Origin: Dehalococcoidia bacterium | GTDB taxonomy: Bacteria; Chloroflexota; Dehalococcoidia; Dehalococcoidales; CSSed11-197 | Direction: 5' to 3' | Length of the DNA: 14,813 nucleotides | NCBI GenBank assembly: GCA_003552785.1 | Contig: PUOQ01000017.1 | Location: 1 to 14,813, forward strand | Part shown: one piece after another, positions 7,448-13,187 of the stretch | How positions within the stretch are numbered: position 1 is the stretch's first letter | How the letters are laid out: every line of letters starts with the position of its first letter | The notes under the pieces: model-generated | The model's database searches: none | Seen by the model: the letters and a program-made list of their open reading frames with translations, nothing else | Told to the model about the DNA's origin: nothing | Position numbers and translations under genes: made by a program

Positions 7448-7465
7448 CTGTCAGTTTGCTGGCAG
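7448..7465 (+). terminator. Weak hairpin after mgtE
   Basis: CTGTCA (7448-7453) pairs with TGGCAG (7460-7465), including one G-T pair, around a 6-nt loop. It lies 15 nt past the mgtE stop and is followed only by GCTTTAAAAAG. This is the best plus-strand terminator candidate in the 227-bp convergent gap between mgtE and rplY, but the T-run is short and the assignment is tentative. I see no gene in the rest of the gap. Confidence 0.25.
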
Positions 7466-7598
7466 GCTTTAAAAAGATCCTTTACTTTGTAACTGGTATT
7501 AAATGTGAGGGGTCTTGAAGTTTACTCCATTTTGCCAGCTTTTGTCTATACTTTTTAATGCTTTCAGGCTTTTTATTATTTTACAACATAAATATCAC

Positions 7599-7630
7599 AA
7601 AAAATCGCCCGGCTTCCGTCAGCCGGGCGA
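7599..7630 (-). terminator. Rho-independent terminator of rplY/ctc
   Basis: On the minus strand a perfect 10-bp stem (7630-7621 with 7614-7605, TCGCCCGGCT/AGCCGGGCGA) with a 6-nt loop is followed directly by TTTTTT at 7604-7599. It begins 30 nt after the L25 stop codon. Confidence 0.92.
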
Positions 7631-7660
7631 CCAAAACGCTTAATCTTAAATATCTACAGC

Positions 7661-8311
7661 TTATTCTTCTTCGGCTGCCTCTTCCTCGCCTACCTTTTCT
7701 GGCTCTCCTGCTTCCTCACCGGCTTCCTCGGCCTCTTCTTCTTCGGCTCCAGCTTTAGCAGCCTGAGCCACACGGACTACCAGATAATCTTCAGGGGTTA
7801 TAAAGGTTATACCTTCTCCGGAGCATAAATCCCCAACATGAATGGACTGTCCGGCTTCAACCAGGCCGTTTATATCAACTTCAATCTGAGATGGCAAATT
7901 ATCAGGCAAACACTCGATGGTCAATTCGTTTAGCTGTTGATCCAGGAAGTTTTCCTTATTATCAAGAGCCGGAGCATGCCCTTTTATTGCCAGGGGAACA
8001 TCTACAGTCATTTTTTCAGTCATTTTGACCTGGTAAAAATCAACATGAAGAAGGTTGTCCCGGATCGGATGGTAGCTTATATCTTTAATGAATACGTTGC
8101 GCTTCTTCTTCTCTCCATCCACATCAAGGGTTATGATTCTTGATATTCCGCCTTTTATGATTTTCTCCAGGTCTGCTTCATTACACTCGACCGCTGTTGA
8201 TTTAATACCATGCCCGTAAACATTGGCAGGTATAATACCTTGCCGGCGAAGAAAACGAACCTTTTTACCCGTCAGGCTCCTCTTGCCGGACTTTAAAACC
8301 TCTTTTTCCAT
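7661..8311 (-). CDS. rplY: 50S ribosomal protein L25 / general stress protein Ctc
   Basis: This 216-aa protein of the L25/TL5/CTC family binds 5S rRNA in the large ribosomal subunit. The N-terminal L25 domain spans about 5-93 (RRQGIIPANVYGHG at 22-35; HVDFYQV at 89-95). The C-terminal TL5-type beta domain spans about 101-183 (VDVPLAIKGHAPA; GLVEAGQSIHVGDL). Beyond it lies an acidic tail, residues 186-216, made almost entirely of Glu, Ala and Gly. Tails like this are common in long CTC proteins and are presumed disordered. The ATG at 8311 is fixed by a strong AAGGAG (8325-8320) 8 nt upstream. The gene has its own terminator and is probably monocistronic, with a candidate promoter at 8354-8389. 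Confidence 0.96.
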   Translation of the reverse strand: MEKEVLKSGKRSLTGKKVRFLRRQGIIPANVYGHGIKSTAVECNEADLEKIIKGGISRIITLDVDGEKKKRNVFIKDISYHPIRDNLLHVDFYQVKMTEKMTVDVPLAIKGHAPALDNKENFLDQQLNELTIECLPDNLPSQIEVDINGLVEAGQSIHVGDLCSGEGITFITPEDYLVVRVAQAAKAGAEEEEAEEAGEEAGEPEKVGEEEAAEEE

Positions 8312-8319
8312 TTATGATT

Positions 8320-8325
8320 CTCCTT
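8320..8325 (-). promoter_or_regulatory. Shine-Dalgarno site of rplY
   Basis: AAGGAG on the minus strand, 8 nt before the ATG at 8311, decides the rplY start. It contrasts with the genes in this window that lack any such site. Confidence 0.85.
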
Positions 8326-8353
8326 GGTGATTAATTAAACACATAATGCAGAG

Positions 8354-8389
8354 ATTATAACATTATAAGAGATTGCGCGCACACGCAAA
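8354..8389 (-). promoter_or_regulatory. Candidate rplY promoter with duplicated -10 box
   Basis: On the minus strand TTATAAT occurs twice in tandem, separated by one G (TATAAT at 8367-8362 and 8359-8354). TTTGCG (8389-8384) lies 16 bp upstream of the first copy and is a mediocre -35. The leader would be about 40 nt and would contain the AAGGAG site. A promoter here fits the separate terminators around rplY, but the -35 is weak. Confidence 0.45.
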
Positions 8390-8448
8390 CAGGACGGGCC
8401 AGTCTAACATTCTTGAGTAAACCCACATTTCAGGTGCCTGAGGTTCAA

Positions 8449-8709
8449 TTAATCTATAACAGACTTCAGCTCATCCTCATGGGCAACCACTTCAGCCTTA
8501 TCCCCGGAACCCAGTTTAACGGTATAAATATAAAAAACCTGGCTACGGTCCGGAGTGTAAATATAATAATAATCCTGAACCGTTGCCGTCTTGCCGGCAA
8601 AGGGTTCAATGGCAGCATCCCTTGGGGTCCTGCCGCCTTCTTTAACCGGATGAATGATAACCTTCTGCCCGGTAATAAACTTTGGTGGCCTTTTTCTGTC
8701 AACTTCCAT
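8449..8709 (-). CDS. Hypothetical small protein, SH3-like beta-barrel predicted
   Basis: I do not recognise a named family. From the ATG at 8709 the protein is 86 aa, starts MEVDRKRPPKFITGQKV and is rich in short beta-strand-like segments. KFITGQKVIIHPV opens like an SH3/KOW-type barrel, AGKTATVQDYYYIY and VFYIYTVKL are Tyr-rich strands, and VVAHEDELKSV is a closing strand-plus-acid motif seen in small SH3-like proteins. There is no signal peptide or membrane segment. A TTG four codons upstream (8721) also opens the frame, but its T belongs to the -10 box TATCAT, so that codon cannot be in the message. The ATG start lies 11 nt after this -10 and has no Shine-Dalgarno. The gene is flanked by rplY and the cyclotransferase-like gene, with promoters separating it from rplY. 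Confidence 0.65.
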   Translation of the reverse strand: MEVDRKRPPKFITGQKVIIHPVKEGGRTPRDAAIEPFAGKTATVQDYYYIYTPDRSQVFYIYTVKLGSGDKAEVVAHEDELKSVID

Positions 8710-8720
8710 TGTAAGACTCA

Positions 8721-8749
8721 ATGATAGTCACCAACGGATACAATGTCAA
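8721..8749 (-). promoter_or_regulatory. Sigma-70 promoter of the 86-aa gene (near-leaderless)
   Basis: On the minus strand TTGACA (8749-8744) is a perfect -35, followed by a 17-bp spacer and TATCAT (8726-8721), one mismatch from consensus. Transcription would start about 7 nt later, leaving only about 4-5 nt before the ATG at 8709. This promoter rules out the upstream TTG as the start. Confidence 0.75.
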
Positions 8750-8804
8750 TACGGTTTTTAGCTTTTAGCTAACATTTATATAAAATATGTCTTATTATTC
8801 CGGT

Positions 8805-9206
8805 TTAAACAAGGCCCCAATCAATGTAAGCCTGGCGCATAATTCCCAGATAAGCAGCAGAAGGGCTGGCTGGCCTGCCTGTGTTTTTAACAATGTAGGT
8901 AAAAACTTCTACACCACCGTGTACGTCATTGAAAACAAGAACCTTGATTTTGTCCACACTTCCCGGATAACCTGCGTCACGATCTATTGTCTTCTCATCT
9001 TTTTGGCTGATTTCATAAACCCCACCCAGCACCTTTTCCCCGCCAGCACGCTTTACGGAAGCAACTCCCCCCTTCCAGTCTCTCGACCAGCCAGCAAAAA
9101 CCAGCTGGTAGTTGGGCAGAGTAGCACTAAAGAGCGGCTTTGCTTCCGGGCAACACTTTGCCATTTGCCTGCGGTTCAAATTTAATCCATAGGCAAAATA
9201 ATACAT
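8805..9206 (-). CDS. Gamma-glutamylcyclotransferase-fold protein lacking the catalytic Glu
   Basis: This 133-aa protein has the GGCT/AIG2 fold. The N-terminus MYYFAYGLNLNRRQM corresponds to the family signature YFAYGSNLNxxqM, followed by the CP motif (CCPEA, 18-22), a GGVASV segment (46-51) and GGVYEI (61-66). The loop IDRDAGYPG (74-82) corresponds to the usual LDxxEGYP, where the Glu is the general acid/base of cyclotransferases. Here that position is Ala78, and the substrate-loop Ser is Leu8. Each change is one nucleotide from the canonical codon (GCA for GAA, TTA for TCA). Otherwise the frame is intact, so this reads as a pseudoenzyme or an enzyme with changed chemistry rather than a pseudogene. 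Asp77 could substitute, but this is unproven. The ATG at 9206 follows GGGGG at 6 nt. It lies 32 bp after the DUF3096-like gene and may share its transcript. Confidence 0.8.
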   Translation of the reverse strand: MYYFAYGLNLNRRQMAKCCPEAKPLFSATLPNYQLVFAGWSRDWKGGVASVKRAGGEKVLGGVYEISQKDEKTIDRDAGYPGSVDKIKVLVFNDVHGGVEVFTYIVKNTGRPASPSAAYLGIMRQAYIDWGLV

Positions 9207-9238
9207 ATAATACCCCCGGTTACTGATGCTAACAGTTT

Positions 9239-9391
9239 TTACAAAGAGGCAAGCAGCATAATAATTCCCACCAAAACCAGATAGCCAGCTATGATATAGG
9301 CAATCAGCCTTGGCCAGAAAATAATTATCAGGCCTACCGGGATGCTGACACTGCCGGTTATAATTCCCGCGCTACTGACCAGAAACTCCAC
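9239..9391 (-). CDS. Small DUF3096-like membrane protein (50 aa)
   Basis: This short frame fills most of the gap between the cytochrome and the cyclotransferase-like gene. From GTG at 9391 it encodes 50 residues: a first hydrophobic helix (about 6-26), the motif FWPRLIAYIIAGYLVLVGI around 26-44, and a second hydrophobic helix ending MLLASL. A hydrophobic helix, then (F/W)PRL, then (A/V)xYLxxxGxxxL is the pattern of DUF3096, a family of about 50-aa two-helix membrane proteins of unknown function. A GGAAG (9403-9399) lies 7 nt before the GTG, 8 bp after the cytochrome stop, so it is probably coupled to that gene. There is no ATG in this frame. The small size and GTG start make it easy to miss. 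The function is unknown. Confidence 0.7.
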   Translation of the reverse strand: MEFLVSSAGIITGSVSIPVGLIIIFWPRLIAYIIAGYLVLVGIIMLLASL

Positions 9392-9405
9392 ATTTTTGCT
9401 TCCAT

Positions 9406-11136
9406 TTAGGAAATTTCCATGGTAACTGAATCAACTAACTTTGGAGTTTTATCCGAAGCATCGAAGTACTCTTTGAAAGCAGCAACCTCCGGTGTATCTA
9501 CTTCAAATAAAGCATTTACGGAGCTATAAGCCATCGACTGGTAGTAAAAGTTTATCTTAACCGTATATGGCCCGCTAAAGCCTGCTGTATCAACCTGATA
9601 CGTCACGGTATCCGATCCTCCGGTGAAGCTGTCATCGTTAACAGCGTCTCCCCACACAGCAATCATGTCACAAGCGGTAGTTTTATCGAATCCGTCCGGA
9701 AGCAGGCGGTTATCTTTGGCATAAGTGGAAGCCAGTAAAAGAGTATGGGTAACATCTCCTTCAAGGGTTTGCAGTATGGCTTCGTATATCTGAACCTGGT
9801 CGGGTGATGTTATTAAATCGTAATGTGGTTCATGGGCGTATATCTCTTCATCTGCCCTGTTACCGCCTATACTCCCATCAACATACGGCCTACCGGATTC
9901 AAAAACTACATTTCCTTCATTATCCAGTACTTCAAAATGAATCCATGCCCTTCTCGAGGGAAAACCTGTGGGAAACTTGTGTCCGGCATGGTTTTCCACA
10001 TTAACAGCAACTGTCAGGGTGTCACCATCAATACCTGAATCGACGATGGAGACGGTTGCGGTATCATTTTGTAACTGGTCAAGCGCGCGCTTGATGGTTT
10101 CGTTAAAATGGTCTGTCGAGGCGGTAACACCCAGCGCATCCGGGTTGTCTCGCAGAATTTCAAGCATATGGATATTTCCGCCGACAAAGAAATGCTGGCT
10201 AAAGGGGCTTTTGGGGTCCATATTTGGCGGCATGTTGGCTGTTGGCACCCCGCCAACAGCAGAGGGCATGTGACAATCCTGGCATTCTTTATTCCCGCTG
10301 TAGCTTGAATGAGCCCATTCCAGGAAGGGCGCCTGTTCCGGGAAAGTGTCGCGCACTTCGCCCTCGGCATCGAGCACCGGGGTAATAACAGTATGGCAGG
10401 TGGCACATAACCCAGAATCGCTCAAATGTTCTCCATAAACAGGAGTAAAGCCCGAAGCCCCAGCCATTACCTGCTGCTCCGAATCCGGGAACTGGGAGAA
10501 TATCAGACGGTCCGGGGAAGAGGTTGAGGTGTCGATTGCATAATTACCACCAAAGGTATCTTCGGTGCCCAGCCCATCGGGCTGTACCTGATGGCAGAGC
10601 GTGCAGGATACACCATCGATACCAGCTTTATGTAAATCATTTTCGGTGCTTAAAAACCCCGGGTCAAACAACAACGAATCGGTTCCATCGGCAAGTGCCT
10701 GGGTTCTTGCCATGGGTGTATGGCATGTTCCGCAAACATCCTCTATGGTTTCCTGAAGATGTGGAGCATTTACTATTTCAGCACTGACTTTAGCCAGAAA
10801 ATACGGATCGCGGGCGGCGTTGGCCATAATGGTTGAACGCCAGTGGGAATCTATTGAAACATCAGCGCCGCTTTCATCCTTAAGATTCCGGTGGCAGACA
10901 GCACAATTGCTGGAACCGGCAAAGCTGCCGCTGTCAAAGCTAACCAGAGGCAATCCATCATGAGGCTCTACAGGATCAGGGGTTGTGGCCGGGGGCGAAG
11001 TTGGAGTGGCTGTCGGTGTCGTAGGTGTCTCAGGTTCATCAGCACAGGAAACAAGGCTTCCGGCAACCAGAGGGATTATAATAAATACTGCAATAATAAA
11101 GCTCAACCCGGATTTGAAGTAACGCCGCTTTCTCAT
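9406..11136 (-). CDS. Multihaem c-type cytochrome lipoprotein (five CXXCH)
   Basis: This 576-aa exported electron-transfer protein uses the ATG at 11136. An upstream in-frame GTG at 11157 would add seven residues, MAESENE. Numbered from the GTG, the signal peptide RKRRYFKSG plus a hydrophobic core ends in the lipobox LVSC with Cys38, so it should be membrane-anchored. A Pro/Thr-rich linker (about 41-66) follows. Five haem-binding CXXCH motifs are at 85-89 (CAVCH), 142-146 (CGTCH), 185-189 (CTLCH), 251-255 (CATCH) and 292-296 (CQDCH). Candidate distal ligands include His105, His133, His176, His244, His283, His322 and His330. After the haems comes a beta-rich C-terminal domain starting at NHAGHKFPTGFPSRRAW (389-405), a motif recurrent in cytochrome c554-like multihaem proteins. 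A TATAAT (11176-11171) lies upstream without a good -35. The electron donor and acceptor are unknown. Two small genes follow closely. Confidence 0.9.
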   Translation of the reverse strand: MRKRRYFKSGLSFIIAVFIIIPLVAGSLVSCADEPETPTTPTATPTSPPATTPDPVEPHDGLPLVSFDSGSFAGSSNCAVCHRNLKDESGADVSIDSHWRSTIMANAARDPYFLAKVSAEIVNAPHLQETIEDVCGTCHTPMARTQALADGTDSLLFDPGFLSTENDLHKAGIDGVSCTLCHQVQPDGLGTEDTFGGNYAIDTSTSSPDRLIFSQFPDSEQQVMAGASGFTPVYGEHLSDSGLCATCHTVITPVLDAEGEVRDTFPEQAPFLEWAHSSYSGNKECQDCHMPSAVGGVPTANMPPNMDPKSPFSQHFFVGGNIHMLEILRDNPDALGVTASTDHFNETIKRALDQLQNDTATVSIVDSGIDGDTLTVAVNVENHAGHKFPTGFPSRRAWIHFEVLDNEGNVVFESGRPYVDGSIGGNRADEEIYAHEPHYDLITSPDQVQIYEAILQTLEGDVTHTLLLASTYAKDNRLLPDGFDKTTACDMIAVWGDAVNDDSFTGGSDTVTYQVDTAGFSGPYTVKINFYYQSMAYSSVNALFEVDTPEVAAFKEYFDASDKTPKLVDSVTMEIS

Positions 11137-11233
11137 CTCATTCTCGCTTTCAGCCACCCAGGGATGGCTTATTATAATTTTTTATGCTCAAAGATTAGAC
11201 TATGAAGCGAAAATTGTCAATAACGAAAGTGGC

Positions 11234-11818
11234 TTATCTGGCTTTAAATTTTGCCAGGTGAAGCCGGGTATAACGAGCACCATCCGGGTAAAGCTGGCTT
11301 TGCATAAGGCTTAAAGAGCCAACCTTCAACGGGTAACCCAGGTTGAAGCTGTCATGGCTAACAGCATCAGAAATTGCCCCCAGTTCGGCCGGGGTAACTT
11401 CAGGCCTGACACGGGCAATGGTTAAATGAGGAGTAAAGCGTCTTTTTTCGCGGATAAAACCCAGGCTCACCAGGCTTCCTTCTACCTCTTCGGCAAGCAG
11501 CTGCAACCTGCCAAGCTCACCGGTTAAACCGACCCATAGAACCCTGGCACGGCTCAAACCCGGAAACGCACCCAGGCCTTTAATGCCAATGTCAATTGGA
11601 GCAAACCGCTCTGAAGCCCCCTCCAGAGACTTTTCAATATCTGAAACAAGCCCGGATGAAGTATTTCCCAGAAATTTTAAGGTAATATGCAGACCTTCGG
11701 GAGCAACCCACTTCAAATTTTCAAGGCCGCTTTGCCTGAGCCTACTTTGAAACCGGCCAATCTCCTGTTTTACATCTCCGGGTAATTCTATAGCCACAAA
11801 AAGGCGAATTTTTTCCAT
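11234..11818 (-). CDS. thpR: RNA 2',3'-cyclic phosphodiesterase ThpR (LigT family)
   Basis: This 194-aa protein belongs to the 2H phosphoesterase superfamily. The two catalytic HxT motifs are present: HITLKFLG (His44-Ile-Thr46) and HLTIAR (His131-Leu-Thr133), at the spacing usual for LigT/ThpR. It begins RLFVAIELP, the standard first strand. Family members hydrolyse 2',3'-cyclic phosphates on RNA ends to 2'-phosphates and were first noted for a reverse 2'-5' ligase activity on tRNA halves; the physiological substrate here is unknown. The ATG at 11818 overlaps the stop of the amidohydrolase by one base (TAATG) and is preceded by GGGGGAG, so translation is coupled. About 75 bp separate its end from the cytochrome start region, with no terminator evident. 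Confidence 0.95.
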   Translation of the reverse strand: MEKIRLFVAIELPGDVKQEIGRFQSRLRQSGLENLKWVAPEGLHITLKFLGNTSSGLVSDIEKSLEGASERFAPIDIGIKGLGAFPGLSRARVLWVGLTGELGRLQLLAEEVEGSLVSLGFIREKRRFTPHLTIARVRPEVTPAELGAISDAVSHDSFNLGYPLKVGSLSLMQSQLYPDGARYTRLHLAKFKAR

Positions 11819-12669
11819 TAACTCCCCCTTTGTTCCAGTCCATAAAGTTTTATAGCATTCAGGCCCAACACCCGTTTCTTTAGCTCCAGAGGCAAGCCTG
11901 CATCATTCAGGTGCCTGAAAACTCTTTCGTACTCAAGTAAAGGATAGTCACTGCCGAACAGCACTTTTTCCTCACCGACCAGATCAACCACCTGTTTGTA
12001 AACACCGGGCTCATAAAGGTAAGGCGAAGCAGCCGTGTCATAATAAACATTCTCGAGAACACTGCGCACTCTGGAATTTAAAGCATAAAATGGCAACCCT
12101 CCACCCCAGTGAGCAAGGATTATTACCAGTTCACCATAACTACAGATAAATGGATAAAGTTTTTCAGGAGTTATACCCCCCTTGCCCGGGTATTTATGCC
12201 CTACCGGTTCAGAAGCATGAAACATCAAAACCGCATCCCGCTCTACCAGGGCTTCGACAAAAGGACGCGTGATTGATTCGTCGGCCAGGTCAACACCCTG
12301 CACATCAGGACGAAATTCACCAATACCCTTCAAACCGCCAGAGCAAATCCGGGTAATTTCACCGATGGCACTTTTAACCTCCAGCGGTTGCACCATACCC
12401 AGGCCGATCAGCCGCCCGGGATATTTTTGCACCGCCTGCATGATGTAATCATTATGTTCGCAGCAGAGATTAGACCGGCCCCAGCCAATGGCTGAGACTA
12501 CCGAGACATCTATGCCTGCTTCATCCATGCTGGAGATAAGTTCTTCAGCAGTTGCCATCCTGGCTTCAGGCCTGCCGTAAAGTTCCCGAAAGCAGGCATC
12601 GGCCATAAGCTCATCCCGGCGCCGTTTAAACGCCGGCGGGAATATATGGGTGTGAGCATCAACAATCAT
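11818..12669 (-). CDS. Amidohydrolase family (Amidohydro_2, metal-dependent TIM-barrel hydrolase)
   Basis: This 283-aa cytoplasmic protein has the Amidohydro_2 fold. Metal and catalytic positions appear intact: His6 and His8 in DAHTHIFPP, His151 in LMFHASEP, His187 in LAHWGGG and Asp241 in FGSDYP. The C-terminus NAIKLYGL is the typical final helix. The family holds decarboxylases, lactonases and hydrolases acting on small cyclic or carboxylated compounds, and nothing here fixes the substrate. The ATG at 12669 has no Shine-Dalgarno, but TATAAT lies 8 nt before it, so it may also be transcribed as a leaderless message. The upstream thioesterase ends 17 bp before this gene. The next gene, thpR, overlaps it by one base, which suggests a shared transcript rather than a shared pathway. 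Confidence 0.92.
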   Translation of the reverse strand: MIVDAHTHIFPPAFKRRRDELMADACFRELYGRPEARMATAEELISSMDEAGIDVSVVSAIGWGRSNLCCEHNDYIMQAVQKYPGRLIGLGMVQPLEVKSAIGEITRICSGGLKGIGEFRPDVQGVDLADESITRPFVEALVERDAVLMFHASEPVGHKYPGKGGITPEKLYPFICSYGELVIILAHWGGGLPFYALNSRVRSVLENVYYDTAASPYLYEPGVYKQVVDLVGEEKVLFGSDYPLLEYERVFRHLNDAGLPLELKKRVLGLNAIKLYGLEQRGS

Positions 12670-12677
12670 TATTATTG

Positions 12678-12683
12678 ATTATA
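12678..12683 (-). promoter_or_regulatory. -10 box 8 nt before the amidohydrolase ATG
   Basis: A perfect TATAAT on the minus strand lies in the 17-bp gap after the thioesterase gene. The expected start site is 1-2 nt before the ATG. No good -35 is visible, so this is a weaker case than the dnaE and 86-aa gene promoters. Confidence 0.4.
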
Positions 12684-12686
12684 AGT

Positions 12687-13046
12687 TCAATCCTTGCTAA
12701 TACTTACCTTGTTGCCCCTCTCATCCACCGCCACAAAGGTAATCCTGGTTTCAAAAAGCACTTCGCTCTGGCTGCCATTTTCCCGGGTGCCGAATGCCTT
12801 CACGTTGTATTGAATTGAAGTGTTTCCCAGGTGATAACGGCAAATATTAAACCGCACAATCTCGCCCGAACTGACCGCTTTGAAAAACACCACATTATCA
12901 AGCGCCTTGGTTAAAAAGGTATTGCCCGGGAATTCTATGTTGGCAGTAATATAAGCAAATTCATCTATCCACTTGAGCATATTGCCGCCAAAAAGCTTGC
13001 CGTGGTGATTCAAATGTTCTGTTAATATCAGTTTATAATGGTCCAC
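12687..13046 (-). CDS. Acyl-CoA thioesterase, hotdog fold
   Basis: This is a single hotdog domain of about 119 aa related to YciA/BFIT-type acyl-CoA thioesterases. The core motif NHHGKLFGGNMLKWIDEFAY (family: NxxGxxfGGxlmxxmD) places the catalytic acid at the Asp of WID, with KALDNVVFFKAV and FETRITFVAVDERGN as the expected later strands. Such enzymes hydrolyse acyl-CoA to free acid and CoA; the chain-length preference is not readable. The open frame reaches a TTG at 13052, but GTG at 13046 is preferred because an extended -10 (TGTGATAAT, 13063-13055) ends 8 nt before it, while the TTG is only 2 nt away. No Shine-Dalgarno is present. The gene may head a unit running into the amidohydrolase and thpR. 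Confidence 0.88.
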   Translation of the reverse strand: MDHYKLILTEHLNHHGKLFGGNMLKWIDEFAYITANIEFPGNTFLTKALDNVVFFKAVSSGEIVRFNICRYHLGNTSIQYNVKAFGTRENGSQSEVLFETRITFVAVDERGNKVSISKD

Positions 13047-13054
13047 ACACAAAT

Positions 13055-13063
13055 ATTATCACA
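13055..13063 (-). promoter_or_regulatory. Extended -10 promoter of the thioesterase gene
   Basis: TGTGATAAT on the minus strand has the TGn extension and one mismatch in the hexamer. Its spacing of 8 nt to the GTG at 13046 predicts a leaderless or nearly leaderless transcript. No convincing -35 was found. Confidence 0.45.
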
Positions 13064-13140
13064 GGGAGTGCAAACAAAGCGACCAGATCCAATGCCCGGC
13101 TTATAATCAGAGGTAAAATATGAGAACGAGCCAGCTATGT

Positions 13141-13181
13141 ATAAATGCCCCGGTTACATACAGCGTAGCCGGGGCATTTAT
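13141..13181 (-). terminator. Long hairpin terminator after the serpin gene
   Basis: A 17-bp stem (13141-13157 with 13165-13181, one G-T pair) closes a 7-nt loop. The GC core CCCCGG/CCGGGG is flanked by ATAAAT/ATTTAT, so each strand has a short T-rich 3' side. It lies 7 nt past the serpin stop, so its main job is probably to end the serpin message. It could also end any plus-strand transcript from 13102-13107. Confidence 0.75.
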
Positions 13182-13187
13182 TGTGCC

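Noticed and set aside
8430..8441. Palindrome TCAGGTGCCTGA upstream of rplY, also present near 11916 inside the amidohydrolase.
   Set aside because: A shared 12-mer is expected by chance in a window this size, and the second copy is in coding sequence. There is no third copy or consistent placement to support an operator.
8710..8721. TTG at 8721 as the start of the small hypothetical gene (90 aa).
   Set aside because: The TTG overlaps the -10 box TATCAT of a good promoter, so it would lie upstream of the transcript start.
8787..9185. 132-codon plus-strand frame opposite the cyclotransferase-like gene.
   Set aside because: The minus-strand frame has clear GGCT-fold motifs, while this one shows no recognisable motif or ribosome-binding site.
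11215..11220. Perfect TTGACA upstream of the cytochrome gene on the minus strand.
   Set aside because: At 17-bp spacing the -10 would be TAATCT (three matches of six), and the nearby TATAAT is far too distant to pair with it.
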